64,000 bases of DNA, taken from the NCBI RefSeq assembly GCF_029223185.1, contig NZ_JARHUG010000018.1, positions 1 to 64,000 of the forward strand, in the 5' to 3' direction. Below, piece after piece: positions 8,838-18,871 of the stretch. The first letter of the stretch is position 1. Every line of letters starts with the position of its first letter. The stretch comes from Aliiglaciecola sp. CAU 1673 (GTDB lineage Bacteria; Pseudomonadota; Gammaproteobacteria; Enterobacterales; Alteromonadaceae). Below the pieces are notes generated by a model, which saw only the letters and a list, made by a program, of their open reading frames with translations, did no database searches and was not told the origin of the DNA. The translations under genes and the position numbers were made by a program.

Positions 8838-9551
8838 TTACACAGCCGTCAGCGCTGAAGTATATAACACCTCGGTGGGTTGCCCTGTGGGTGACCCGCC
8901 CAGAGGCTCCAAACTCACTGCCAGTACATTGATGGGGACGCGTTTCAGACTTTCAGGCGCCGCCACAGACTTTTCACCCGCTTTTGGCAACACTCCCAAA
9001 GAGACTGGGGCGGTACCGTCTGCAGGCACTATCCATAGCTCAAAGTCTTTATCAACTCGGGCGGTCAACTGCTCCGTGGCTCTCACGCGTAATTGCCGGT
9101 CAGAAATTTCAATTAACCAAAGGGGTTGGGATTGCTGATTGTTGACCACCGCAATTTGGGTCACCGGTGGCATTAATGAGGGGCCCACAGCCGTCCAGAT
9201 TACCGCTATCAAGATCGAGGCAGCAATAGCAAAGGTCACCATATTGCGCCAACCAGTGGGTTGTTTTTGGTGTCCTTTGCCTACTTCTTTGAGCACAACG
9301 TTGGATTCAACAAAGCCAAGCTTTTGCTGAATGCTCTGCCACACGCGTGCATCCGGCGCAACAGGCGCGATGGTCTCACCCATGCCATTTAAATACTGCT
9401 CCCACAGCCAGGTGGTTTCAGCAATGGTTTGGTTGGACATGATTAATTTTTGGTAACGCCTGCGCGCCCCACCCCGCAAGGTACCCAATACATATTCAGC
9501 AGCTAAGGCGTTGCGCAAAGATTCGGCTTGATAATTCATATTGACAGACAC
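8838..9551 (-). CDS. anti-sigma factor (RskA-like)
   Basis: This 237-residue protein has an N-terminal helical domain with LAAEYVLGTLRGGARRRYQKL, which resembles the zinc-less anti-sigma domain of RskA-type regulators. One transmembrane helix follows near residues 93-112 (FAIAASILIAVIWTAVG). The periplasmic C-terminal part resembles RskA_C: ELWIVPADGTAPVSLGVLP and LAVSLEPLGGSPTGQPTEVLY. It probably sequesters the ECF factor encoded just upstream. The two genes overlap by 16 bp, which supports coupled synthesis. Confidence 0.85.
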   Translation of the reverse strand: MSVNMNYQAESLRNALAAEYVLGTLRGGARRRYQKLIMSNQTIAETTWLWEQYLNGMGETIAPVAPDARVWQSIQQKLGFVESNVVLKEVGKGHQKQPTGWRNMVTFAIAASILIAVIWTAVGPSLMPPVTQIAVVNNQQSQPLWLIEISDRQLRVRATEQLTARVDKDFELWIVPADGTAPVSLGVLPKAGEKSVAAPESLKRVPINVLAVSLEPLGGSPTGQPTEVLYTSALTAV

Positions 9552-10063
9552 CTTTGCAGACTTTGCAGACCGCGGCGGATCCAGCTTTTAATGGTCCCAA
9601 GGGGGGAGTCCAAATGCTCCACCACTTCCTGATGAGAAAGACCACCGTAAAATGCAAGATGGATGGCCTGACGCTGTTGCTCCTCAAGCTCGTCAATACA
9701 TTCGGCAAGGCGTCGGCGCTCCGATGAAGGCAGTGGCATGCTAGCCGACGGTCCGTCACTTTCTGGTGATAAACTGACTTCGTTACGAATATTGTGATAA
9801 CGCATTAAATCAAGTGCCCGGTATCTGACAATACTTACCATCCAAGTCAGCACCGTACCTTTGCTGCGCTGATAACTGGCAGCGCCGTGCCAGATCTTGA
9901 TAAAGGTGTCCTGGGTTGCTTCCTCTGCCAATTCCTTATGCTTGAGCATTTTAAGTGCCACCGCATAGATTTGTCCGCTGGTGATAGTGTAAAGCTTGGC
10001 AAAAGCGTCACGGCTGCCATCGGCGATATCGCATAGCAGCGGAAATAGCTCTTCATGTTCCAT
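9536..10063 (-). CDS. ECF-type RNA polymerase sigma factor
   Basis: This 175-residue protein carries sigma region 2 (AEEATQDTFIKIW, TWMVSIVRYRALDLMR) and region 4 (AIHLAFYGGLSHQEVVEHL, GTIKSWIRRGLQ). I start it at the ATG at 10063 because GAAGGACG precedes it closely. An upstream in-frame ATG at 10114 would add 17 residues with no good ribosome-binding site. The SigK/RskA-type pairing with the downstream anti-sigma gene, and the DUF4331 gene after that, imply that it drives its own operon in response to an envelope signal (inference). Confidence 0.88.
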   Translation of the reverse strand: MEHEELFPLLCDIADGSRDAFAKLYTITSGQIYAVALKMLKHKELAEEATQDTFIKIWHGAASYQRSKGTVLTWMVSIVRYRALDLMRYHNIRNEVSLSPESDGPSASMPLPSSERRRLAECIDELEEQQRQAIHLAFYGGLSHQEVVEHLDSPLGTIKSWIRRGLQSLQRCLSI

Positions 10064-10273
10064 AATCGTCCTTCGAGTTTTTCTTACCTGAGTAGCCTTA
10101 CGCTTGAACAACATGTTTGGATGCAGTCAAAGCAAAAACCTAAAGCATCTTGTTTGAGCTGAATCAGCCATCACAGCAAGCCAGGTATATTACTAAAGCC
10201 GCTGTTATCCCAGGGACTGTGGAAAACCACCTTGTCTTGACCTATCACTGTATGGATACTGAACTCACAGACT

Positions 10274-10293
10274 TTATCCCTGTGTAGGGATAA
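10274..10293. promoter_or_regulatory. perfect inverted repeat between sigma and dgcZ-like genes
   Basis: The arms TTATCCCT and AGGGATAA are perfectly complementary across a 4-bp spacer. They lie 25 bp ahead of the diguanylate cyclase start, in the region divergent from the sigma-factor operon. It could be an operator for either gene, but I cannot name the regulator. A perfect DnaA-box 9-mer (TGTGGATAA, 10303-10311) lies beside it, but such a match is expected by chance about once in a window this size. Confidence 0.35.
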
Positions 10294-10317
10294 GCATCTA
10301 CCTGTGGATAAATCTGC

Positions 10318-11247
10318 ATGCAAAGTGATCCCAGTCAAGACGCGACAATACAGCGCCAGCGCTTTTCGGCTGATGAAATCAGCGAGTCACTAAAGGTGCT
10401 GGAACAAGCCATCGAGAATCATCGGATTTGGTATCACCAATTGCATGAAGGACTGCTTTGCCGACAACCCTTTTCTGACACCATGACTCATCCCCTCGCC
10501 CATACCCTGTGCAAATTTGGTTGTTGGTACTACCAAAATGCCAGTGAGGCCATTCACTCCCACCCAGAATTCAAGGCCATTGAATCGACCCATAAAACCA
10601 TGCATGACGCCGCCAGAAGCCTGATTGAAGATTTTGTCGAGAGCATGCCTTTAGCCATAGAGAAATACCGCTTCCTGGCGAATAAACAGAAAGAACTGGG
10701 GCGATTACTCAGTAATTTGCGCGATACCATGGTAGCCCAGCAGCATTCCTTCGACCCCCTGACGGGCCTTATCAATCGCAAATTTATCAGTCTTATCCTT
10801 GAAAAACGGCATATGCAGTCGCTGCGTGACGCCACACCTTACAATATTGCGCTTCTGGATATTGATTACTTTAAAGCCATTAACGACAACTACGGTCATA
10901 CCGCCGGCGATGCGGTGTTAAAAGCAATAGCGACCCTGTTGTCTAATGCTTTCAGGGACTCAGATTGCGTTTGCCGTTATGGTGGTGAGGAGTTTCTGGT
11001 AATGCTACCCGGCACCACAACACAGATTGCCTTTAAAATATTGGATCGCGTCAGAGAAGAGGTCAGTAGATTGCAGGTACCCTACGAGGACAACCTGATC
11101 AGCATGACCATTTCCATCGGCTTTGCAGACTTTGATCCACAAAAGCCGGTGTGGGAGCGGGTGAAAGACGCGGATACCGCGCTTTACCAAGCCAAAGCCA
11201 GTGGTCGGGATCGGGTGATGGCCTACACATCGGATATGGACGAGTAG
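10318..11247 (+). CDS. dgcZ: zinc-sensing diguanylate cyclase (CZB-GGDEF, DgcZ type)
   Basis: This 309-residue cytosolic protein makes c-di-GMP. Residues ~25-120 form a CZB (chemoreceptor zinc-binding) domain. His35, Cys65, His92 and His96 show exactly the spacing (30, 27, 4) of the zinc ligands H22, C52, H79 and H83 of E. coli DgcZ. A GGDEF domain follows, with DIDYFKAINDNYGH, the RDSD inhibitory site and the GGEEF active site. In E. coli, zinc binding to the CZB domain inhibits the cyclase; the same control is inferred here. It is divergent from the ECF sigma operon. The gene symbol is by similarity of architecture. Confidence 0.88.
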   Translation: MQSDPSQDATIQRQRFSADEISESLKVLEQAIENHRIWYHQLHEGLLCRQPFSDTMTHPLAHTLCKFGCWYYQNASEAIHSHPEFKAIESTHKTMHDAARSLIEDFVESMPLAIEKYRFLANKQKELGRLLSNLRDTMVAQQHSFDPLTGLINRKFISLILEKRHMQSLRDATPYNIALLDIDYFKAINDNYGHTAGDAVLKAIATLLSNAFRDSDCVCRYGGEEFLVMLPGTTTQIAFKILDRVREEVSRLQVPYEDNLISMTISIGFADFDPQKPVWERVKDADTALYQAKASGRDRVMAYTSDMDE

Positions 11248-11290
11248 ATGAACCAAGAAACCTCTCGTCATAGTTCAGGGAATCAGTAGT

Positions 11291-11983
11291 ATGAAGATTA
11301 TTGGCCTGCTCGGCGGTATGAGCTGGGAGTCTACGGCTAACTATTACCGCGCCATCAATGAGGGGATTAAGGCACGCTTAGGCGGATTACATAGCGCCAA
11401 AATCTGTCTTTTCAGTGTGGATTTCGCTGAGATTGAAGCCTGCCAACATCGCGGCGAGTGGGATAAGGCCGCACAAATCCTCAGCGCTGCAGCCAAGTCT
11501 GTTGAAGCAGGTGGCGCCGATTTTCTGCTTATCTGTACCAACACCATGCATAAATTGGCTGAGCCCATTCAAGGGGCCATTGGCATTCCACTCCTGCATA
11601 TTGCCGATGCTACCGCCAAGCAATTGCAACAAAGAGGTATCAACAAAGTCGGCTTACTGGGTACCCGCTTTACCATGGAACAGGATTTTTATAAGGGCCG
11701 TCTGCAGGACAACTATGGTATTGAAGTGCTGGTGCCTGATGAACACCAACGTAATCTGGTACATCAGGTAATTTATGAGGAACTGTGCCTGGGCAAAGTG
11801 GAGGCCGCATCCAAGGACGCTTACCTGCATATCATCCAGGATCTGCAAAAAAGAGGCGCACAAGGCGTTATTTTGGGTTGCACCGAGATTGCCATGCTGG
11901 TCAAGCAAGAAGACACGCCAGTCGCACTATTTGATACCACTGCCATCCATGCCCAAGCCGCGGTGGAGATGGCTCTGGCCTGA
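11291..11983 (+). CDS. aspartate/glutamate racemase family protein
   Basis: This 230-residue protein starts MKIIGLLGGMSWEST, the typical opening of the aspartate racemase family. The two catalytic cysteines lie in LICTNTMH and ILGCTEI. Members interconvert L- and D-aspartate or related amino acids without PLP. It is followed 8 bp later by a DUF1801 gene, probably in one transcript. The exact substrate (Asp, Glu or another) cannot be read from the sequence. Confidence 0.88.
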   Translation: MKIIGLLGGMSWESTANYYRAINEGIKARLGGLHSAKICLFSVDFAEIEACQHRGEWDKAAQILSAAAKSVEAGGADFLLICTNTMHKLAEPIQGAIGIPLLHIADATAKQLQQRGINKVGLLGTRFTMEQDFYKGRLQDNYGIEVLVPDEHQRNLVHQVIYEELCLGKVEAASKDAYLHIIQDLQKRGAQGVILGCTEIAMLVKQEDTPVALFDTTAIHAQAAVEMALA

Positions 11984-11991
11984 GGACAAAA

Positions 11992-12327
11992 ATGAAACTG
12001 AAAGATTATCTGGCTGCAATCCCTGCACATCGTCAGGAGAGGTTTGCTGCCCTGCAAGCAATCATTAAATCACTGTTTCCCGATGCCAACGAGTCGATGA
12101 AATACAAGATGCCCACCTATGAACACAAAGGTGGTTGGATCGCCATTGCCAATCAGAAGGGTTATATCTCACTATATACCTGTTCAGAGGAACATATCAG
12201 CAGCTTCAAAAGCACTTACCCAGAGATTCAAACAGGCAAGGGCTGTATCAATTTTAAAGACAAGGATCCGTTGCCGTTGGAGGCGCTGGCCATAGTGATT
12301 AAAAGTGCATTATCTTCAGCCCACTAG
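11992..12327 (+). CDS. DUF1801 family protein
   Basis: This 111-residue cytosolic protein has the family features MKYKMPTYEHKGGWIAIANQKGYISLYTC and a C-terminal GKGCINFKDKDPLPLEAL. It resembles the YdhG/DUF1801 fold, whose role is unknown. It lies 8 bp behind the racemase gene and is convergent with cysB. Confidence 0.8.
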   Translation: MKLKDYLAAIPAHRQERFAALQAIIKSLFPDANESMKYKMPTYEHKGGWIAIANQKGYISLYTCSEEHISSFKSTYPEIQTGKGCINFKDKDPLPLEALAIVIKSALSSAH

Positions 12328-12340
12328 CTGGACCGTGAGC

Positions 12341-13378
<1,038 letters not shown>

Positions 13379-13521
13379 TTAATTCCATAAAATTTTAGTA
13401 GTAGTGTGCCTAAAAGGCCTTTTTCCCGCCGATAAATAGTTGTGCCAGCAAGGATTTAGCTGCAAATCTTTCACTCATTCAACATTACTGATATAACACA
13501 GTGAAGTCTTGAAACGTCACA

Positions 13522-14214
13522 ATGGCAGAAAGCGCAAACATGATTGATTTCTCCTCCGTGCTCGCCGCCGGTGTGCATGATATGAAAAATTCGCTATGTC
13601 TGTTAATGCAGTCTATTGAGACCTTAGGCCAACAACTCCCCAAAAATAACAAGGAATATACACATCACCTGGCCAGTCTGCAGTATGAAGCCTCCAGGCT
13701 GAATACCGGGCTGATGCAGTTGTTATCTTTGTACCGGGCGGAAAAGAAAAACCTGCCGATCAGCATTGATGAGCACTTTGTTGAAGATCTGGTGGACGAT
13801 ATCCTTGCCACCAATGAAAGCTATATAGCCAATAAAAAGATCACGCTGGATATCGACCAACAGGCTGAAGGCCCCTGGTATATGGATGTGGAACTGATCA
13901 ATGTGCTGCTTAACGACATCCTCATCAATGCCATGCGCTACAGCAAAGAGCACCTCAAGCTCAGCACCTATTTTGAGGATGACTTTTTATGTATCCGCAT
14001 CGAAGATGACGGTCCGGGTTATCCAGAAAGCATGCTGATTGCCGGCAATACCGATATGCAGGAATTTAACATCAGCACCGGCCGCACCGGCCTGGGGTTG
14101 TTTTTCGCAAGGCTGATTGCTCAGGCACATCAAATGAATGGCAATTCTGGCTCTATTACTCTTGAAAACGGGGGCAGCCTCGGGGGTAGTGTGTTTATCC
14201 TGAAATTGCCCTAA
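13522..14214 (+). CDS. cytosolic sensor-less histidine kinase
   Basis: This 230-residue protein has a probable phospho-acceptor His in HDMKNSL (about residue 19). The HATPase domain follows: NDILINAMRYS (N box), IEDDGPGYP (G1) and GRTGLGLFFARL (G2). There is no transmembrane segment or sensor domain, so its input probably comes from a partner protein. No response regulator gene is adjacent. It precedes a membrane-anchored coiled-coil protein gene by 44 bp. Confidence 0.82.
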   Translation: MAESANMIDFSSVLAAGVHDMKNSLCLLMQSIETLGQQLPKNNKEYTHHLASLQYEASRLNTGLMQLLSLYRAEKKNLPISIDEHFVEDLVDDILATNESYIANKKITLDIDQQAEGPWYMDVELINVLLNDILINAMRYSKEHLKLSTYFEDDFLCIRIEDDGPGYPESMLIAGNTDMQEFNISTGRTGLGLFFARLIAQAHQMNGNSGSITLENGGSLGGSVFILKLP

Positions 14215-14258
14215 GATGCCACAGCCTTGTCGACGTATTTGCAACAAGTGAATTTTAT

Positions 14259-15023
14259 ATGTTTACCACCGTCATCATTTTAATTGTGGCCCTGATCGTG
14301 ATTGCGATCGTGCTGAACGCCGTACAACAACATAAAGAACAGGTTGAAGCCGAAAAACGCGCCGAAATCGCCAAGCAAAAAGCAATCATTGACGAGACCG
14401 AAGATGCACTCGGCGCTGCTGCCCATATGCCCGTATCCCAGCAGCTCGTTATGATTTTGCACAAGCGTGTATTAAACGCGCTAAAGACCCAATATGAGAT
14501 CAACCCCAAAGCGGTGGATGTCAAGCAACGCTTGCAGGATGCAGAGCAGCGCGGCAACACTATCAATATCGACCAACCGCCGCCGGCAGATGATGCCTTC
14601 GTGCTGCCCGACAATGACAAACAGATTATTTTGTTCATACAGGGCATCAAAAAACTCAGAACATTGCTGCGCTCGGAGCACTCCAAAGGCAAAGTGGATA
14701 CCCATGTATTTATGGATGAAGACAAGCGCCTGGACAGGTTGCAGCTAAGAATCAATATAGAAACCCTGCAAAAGCGCGCGCGTACCGCTTTCCAAGGCGG
14801 TATGCTCGGCTCGGCTCGCCAATACTTTGAAAAAGCCATTGCTGCGCTCAATGCCCAGCCCGAGCAAACTGAATATATCAACAGCAAGCGTGCCGAGGTT
14901 CAGCAGCAGCTCAGTATTATTCAGGATAACCTAAAGAATGCTAATGCTGCCGACAGAGCCAAGCGTCGCGACGCCGAACGAGACGACCTCGACGAACTCT
15001 TTGCCCCCAAGAAGAAGTGGTAA
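14259..15023 (+). CDS. membrane-anchored helical protein, unknown function
   Basis: This 254-residue protein has one N-terminal transmembrane helix (residues ~4-22), then a long charged helical region (EQVEAEKRAEIAKQKA). A C-terminal segment, GMLGSARQYFEKAIAALNAQ, resembles a TPR helix pair. The tail is strongly charged. I do not recognise a characterised family. It is probably co-transcribed with the histidine kinase upstream, and might anchor or scaffold it (inference). Confidence 0.7.
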   Translation: MFTTVIILIVALIVIAIVLNAVQQHKEQVEAEKRAEIAKQKAIIDETEDALGAAAHMPVSQQLVMILHKRVLNALKTQYEINPKAVDVKQRLQDAEQRGNTINIDQPPPADDAFVLPDNDKQIILFIQGIKKLRTLLRSEHSKGKVDTHVFMDEDKRLDRLQLRINIETLQKRARTAFQGGMLGSARQYFEKAIAALNAQPEQTEYINSKRAEVQQQLSIIQDNLKNANAADRAKRRDAERDDLDELFAPKKKW

Positions 15024-15032
15024 CTCACTGAA

Positions 15033-15944
15033 CTAAGGTTCGCTGTGCGCAGCAGGCCAGTTGGTTTGCTGCAACTGGGCTAACAATCCGGCCGCCGGTA
15101 CCGACAAGCTCCCGCGGCTGCGGCTGACCACCCCCACAGTATTGACCAAAGCAGGCCCACTCAGGGTCCTGCAGATAAGCCCTCGCTGCAGCATGTCCTG
15201 TTGGCAAAGCGACGGCACCAGAGATAATCCCAGCCCGGATGCCACCAGTTGTCCTACCGTCGAAAGTTGCCCTGCTTCGGCCACAGTTTGCACCGAAATA
15301 TTCTGAGTTTGCAGACGCTCCTCACACCATAGACGCACTGTCGAGCCTCGGTTCATAGCAACAAAATCCATCCCTTGCAGATCTGACCAATGCAGATCGT
15401 CTTTGTCACAAAATGGATGTGTGGGCCCCAAAATCACCATAAAACGATCTTCAAATAACGGTAGAAAATCCAGTCCCTGCAACTGCCTTGGACGAAAGAC
15501 GATACCCAGTTCAGCGCGACCATCGAGGACAGCTTCCACCGCCCTTTCCATCACCAGATCCAACACGCTGATATTGATCTTCGGGTAGTTTTGATGAAAC
15601 AGCTTGAGAACCGGTGCCAGTTGGCTATGAGCAAAGGATGGCATCGCCGCTACCGTTAGTTTTCCCCGTTGCATAGCGAACAAATTATGTAAATCGGTCA
15701 GAGCCTCATCCCAATCATTGAGCAGGCGTCGCGCCAGCGGCAGAAAATTTCGCCCTTCCTGAGTTAACTCCACCGAGCGCGTAGTTCGGGACAATAATGC
15801 CCCACCGACTTCTTCTTCAAACTTCTTGATTGCAATGGACAGAGCCGGTTGTGACAAGTGCAAGCGCTCTGCTGCCTCGGCAAAAGAACGACTGCTAGCC
15901 AGTTGCACAAAGGCCTGTAGCTGTTTCAACGTAACGTGCTTCAT
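15033..15944 (-). CDS. LysR-type transcriptional regulator, divergent from the CoA-transferase genes
   Basis: This 303-residue protein has an N-terminal winged helix-turn-helix (residues ~5-64: FAEAAERLHLSQPALSIAIKKFEEEVG) and a substrate-binding-like effector domain from about residue 90. It is divergently transcribed from scoA/scoB across a 186-bp intergenic region. By the usual LysR arrangement it is the probable regulator of those genes. The AT-rich stretch at 15995-16030 could hold the divergent promoters. Confidence 0.87.
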   Translation of the reverse strand: MKHVTLKQLQAFVQLASSRSFAEAAERLHLSQPALSIAIKKFEEEVGGALLSRTTRSVELTQEGRNFLPLARRLLNDWDEALTDLHNLFAMQRGKLTVAAMPSFAHSQLAPVLKLFHQNYPKINISVLDLVMERAVEAVLDGRAELGIVFRPRQLQGLDFLPLFEDRFMVILGPTHPFCDKDDLHWSDLQGMDFVAMNRGSTVRLWCEERLQTQNISVQTVAEAGQLSTVGQLVASGLGLSLVPSLCQQDMLQRGLICRTLSGPALVNTVGVVSRSRGSLSVPAAGLLAQLQQTNWPAAHSEP

Positions 15945-16130
15945 GGGAGTTCTTAGTGCTTGAGCCCTTGGTAAAAAGATTATGACTGGGCAATTTTGAT
16001 TTATATTTTTTATTAATAGCTAAAATAAATTAACTTCACAACCCTGCATAGCTGTCCAATACTGTGTCCAGCCTTTCTCTGTTGGCTGCCGAATAAAATA
16101 TGGCGCCGCAATAACAAACAGGAGCATCCC

Positions 16131-16832
16131 ATGTCAGGTTTTGACAAAGTGGTGTCCAGCTATGAAGAAGCCATGGCCGGACTTGAAGACAATATGACGG
16201 TGATTGCCGGTGGCTTTGGCCTTTGCGGCATTCCCGAGGGCCTGATCGCACAAATAAAAAAAATGGGCACCAAGGGCCTGACCGTTGTTTCCAATAACTG
16301 TGGCGTGGATGGCTTTGGCCTGGGAATTCTGCTGGAAGACCGCCAGATAAAGAAAATGATCGCTTCTTACGTGGGCGAGAACGCTCTGTTTGAGCAACAA
16401 CTGCTCTCCGGTGAGTTGGAAGTCGAGCTGACTCCTCAGGGCACCCTGGCCGAGAAAATGCGTGCCGGCGGTGCCGGCATTCCTGCTTTTTACACCGCCA
16501 CAGGTTACGGTACGCCGGTTGGTGAAGGCAAAGAAGTGCGCGAATTCAATGGCCGTCCTTATATTATGGAAGAGTCCATCACCGGCGATTTTGCCATTGT
16601 CAAAGCCTGGAAAGCGGATCGTTACGGCAACTGTATCTATCGCCATACCGCGCAAAACTTTAACCCCATGGCCGCCACGGCCGGCAAGATTACCGTCGTG
16701 GAAGTGGAAGAGATTGTTGAGCCCGGCGAGATCCCGCCAAGCCAAATCCAAACACCCGGTATCTACGTGCAGCGCGTGATCAAAGGCAGCTTCGAAAAAC
16801 GCATCGAACGTCGTGTAACCCGCAGCGCATAA
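16131..16832 (+). CDS. scoA: succinyl-CoA:3-ketoacid CoA-transferase subunit A
   Basis: This 233-residue protein has the family I CoA-transferase alpha-subunit features: [16 protein letters not shown] near residue 24, [12 protein letters not shown], and the segment around [17 protein letters not shown]. It pairs with the beta subunit encoded 10 bp downstream. The enzyme transfers CoA between succinyl-CoA and acetoacetate or another 3-oxoacid, in ketone-body or fatty-acid use. Confidence 0.92.
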   Translation: MSGFDKVVSSYEEAMAGLEDNMTVIAGGFGLCGIPEGLIAQIKKMGTKGLTVVSNNCGVDGFGLGILLEDRQIKKMIASYVGENALFEQQLLSGELEVELTPQGTLAEKMRAGGAGIPAFYTATGYGTPVGEGKEVREFNGRPYIMEESITGDFAIVKAWKADRYGNCIYRHTAQNFNPMAATAGKITVVEVEEIVEPGEIPPSQIQTPGIYVQRVIKGSFEKRIERRVTRSA

Positions 16833-16842
16833 GGAGACAACA

Positions 16843-17499
16843 ATGGCACTTTCAAGAGAACAAATCGCCATGCGCGTGGCGCAGGAATTCAAAGATGGCA
16901 GCTATGTGAACCTGGGTATCGGTATCCCTACCCTTGCCGCTAGCTATGTCCCCAAAGGCATCACGGTGATGCTGCAATCGGAAAACGGCCTGCTGGGCAT
17001 GGGGCCTTACCCTACCGACGAGCAGGTGGATGCGGATATGATTAACGCCGGTAAAGAGACAGTGACGGCTATCAGTGGCGCCTCGATATTCAGCTCCGCC
17101 GAAAGCTTTGCCATGATCCGCGGCGGCCATGTGGACTTTACTGTGTTGGGCGCTTTCGAGGTAGATGTGCATGGCAACATTGCCTCCTGGATGATCCCCG
17201 GCAAACTGGTTAAAGGCATGGGTGGCGCCATGGACTTGGTGGCCGGTGCCAAGAACATTATCGTGACCATGACCCACGCAGATAAATACGGTAACTCCAA
17301 GTTACTGGATAAATGCACCCTGCCGCTGACCGGCGTCAACTGCATTACCCATATCATCACCGACCTAGCCTTGCTGGAAATTAAAGACGGCGCTTTCCAT
17401 CTGCTCGAGCGCGCCCCTGGCGTGTCGGTGGAGGAAATTCAGGCCAAAACTGCCGGCAAGCTGATTGTGGACGCTGACGTTCCTGAGATGCAGTTCTAA
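16843..17499 (+). CDS. scoB: succinyl-CoA:3-ketoacid CoA-transferase subunit B
   Basis: This 218-residue protein carries the catalytic glutamate in SENGLLGMGP (Glu47), which forms the glutamyl-CoA thioester. GGHVDFTVLGAFEVD and GKLVKGMGGAMDLV are further family signatures. AAGGAGA precedes the ATG. A rho-independent terminator follows at 17512, so the transcript probably ends with this gene. Confidence 0.92.
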   Translation: MALSREQIAMRVAQEFKDGSYVNLGIGIPTLAASYVPKGITVMLQSENGLLGMGPYPTDEQVDADMINAGKETVTAISGASIFSSAESFAMIRGGHVDFTVLGAFEVDVHGNIASWMIPGKLVKGMGGAMDLVAGAKNIIVTMTHADKYGNSKLLDKCTLPLTGVNCITHIITDLALLEIKDGAFHLLERAPGVSVEEIQAKTAGKLIVDADVPEMQF

Positions 17500-17511
17500 T
17501 GGATTTTCGCA

Positions 17512-17534
17512 GAGGGCCTTCGGGCCCTTTTTTC
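17512..17534 (+). terminator. rho-independent terminator after scoB
   Basis: The stem AGGGCC/GGGCCCT with loop TTC is followed by a run of six T, 12 bp after the scoB stop. It separates the CoA-transferase pair from the polysaccharide operon. Confidence 0.85.
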
Positions 17535-17611
17535 ATCCAAGCACGGCAGCATTGAGTTTGCGCCTGGCTTCGCGCATCATAGCCAGATAATAAAAATAAA
17601 ATTCAGATAAC

Positions 17612-18871
17612 GTGCGCCTCGCAAAAAACGCCGCTTTTAATCTTTGTGCCAATCTGGCGCTTGCCCTTAGCAACTGGTTGTTGCTGATTGTGGTCAGCAA
17701 ATTCCATGGCGATCATGCCCTGGGAGAAGTAGTGCTGGCGCTCTCCATACTGTCGCCGCTTTTTTTATTTGCCAGCTTCAAACTGCGTACCTTGGTCATC
17801 TGCGATACCGACAACGAATATCCGGTTGAACAATATTTTCATGCCCGTTTTATCGCCAACAGCCTGATCCTGCTGTGCTTACCGTTGGTCAATCTGCTGC
17901 TGTCAGAGGGGATATCGTGGCAGGTAATGTTGATTATCGGCCTATATAAATGGTGCGACAGTTGGTTTGAGCTCAGCATTAGTTTGCGTCACCGTCAACA
18001 GGCCTTTGCCAGTGCCAGCAGTTGGCTACTGCTAAGAGCCACAGTAACCGGGATGGTGTTGGTGTTATCGGCTTTTCTCGGACTGCCACTGCTTGGGATG
18101 ATGCTCCTTTGGTTGCTGGTAACCGCTTTATTTGCGCTAGCAGCCACTCTGAAAAGTCACAAAGTAGTGACCGAAGAACTAAAGCAATCCTTTTCGCTGC
18201 TGTCAGCCATCTTCAGTCGTCAACGTCTGTTTGGCGCGTTAGGGCTATATCGACGCTATCTGACATTAAGCCTGGCATTAATGTGTTCTTCGCTGTTTGT
18301 CTACCTGCCAAACCTGGTGATAGAACACCATTTGCAGATAGTGGATGCCGGCCGTTTCGCCGCCACCAGCTATTTTCTGGTGGCAGGCTCTTTACTCATC
18401 ACCAGTTTATCTCAGGCCGCCCAACCCAAGCTCCGACAGCTTTATACCCAGCAGACCTTTAACAAATTCTGGTCGTTGGTGGCCAAACTCTGCATGGCAG
18501 GTCTTTTTCTGGGTTTAATGGGAGTTGCGTTGTCATGGCTACTGGGCGATTGGCTGCTATCCCTTTTCTACAGCCAGGCCATGGCAGCCATGCATAATGA
18601 ATTTATCTGGATAATGGCGGCGGCCATGATCCGCTATGGCTATATCTTTATTGGTACCGGACTGAACGCCCTGAAAGCCTTTCATATCCAAACCTTTATT
18701 GCACTAGCCGGTACCGCAACGGTATTTATCGCTTGCCTGTTATGGGTGCCGCAGGCCGGTACCCTTGGTGCCGCAAAGGCCATGTTTACAGCGACCGCCT
18801 TGGAGTTCATGTTGTATCTGGCGTTTTTGTTTTTAAGGCGCAAACAACTGGGCTTGGGAGTAACGGCATGA
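17612..18871 (+). CDS. polysaccharide flippase (Wzx-like, MOP superfamily)
   Basis: This 419-residue protein has about 12 transmembrane segments and no long soluble domain, as in Wzx/RfbX flippases. It starts at GTG. Flippases move undecaprenyl-linked repeat units to the periplasmic face of the inner membrane. It is the first gene of the exopolysaccharide operon and overlaps the next gene by 4 bp (ATGA). Sequence divergence in this family is high, so the call rests mainly on topology and context. Confidence 0.82.
   Translation: MRLAKNAAFNLCANLALALSNWLLLIVVSKFHGDHALGEVVLALSILSPLFLFASFKLRTLVICDTDNEYPVEQYFHARFIANSLILLCLPLVNLLLSEGISWQVMLIIGLYKWCDSWFELSISLRHRQQAFASASSWLLLRATVTGMVLVLSAFLGLPLLGMMLLWLLVTALFALAATLKSHKVVTEELKQSFSLLSAIFSRQRLFGALGLYRRYLTLSLALMCSSLFVYLPNLVIEHHLQIVDAGRFAATSYFLVAGSLLITSLSQAAQPKLRQLYTQQTFNKFWSLVAKLCMAGLFLGLMGVALSWLLGDWLLSLFYSQAMAAMHNEFIWIMAAAMIRYGYIFIGTGLNALKAFHIQTFIALAGTATVFIACLLWVPQAGTLGAAKAMFTATALEFMLYLAFLFLRRKQLGLGVTA

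Noticed and set aside
10303-10311. DnaA box controlling the diguanylate cyclase
   Set aside because: A perfect 9-mer is expected about once by chance in 64 kb on two strands, and no cluster of boxes is present.
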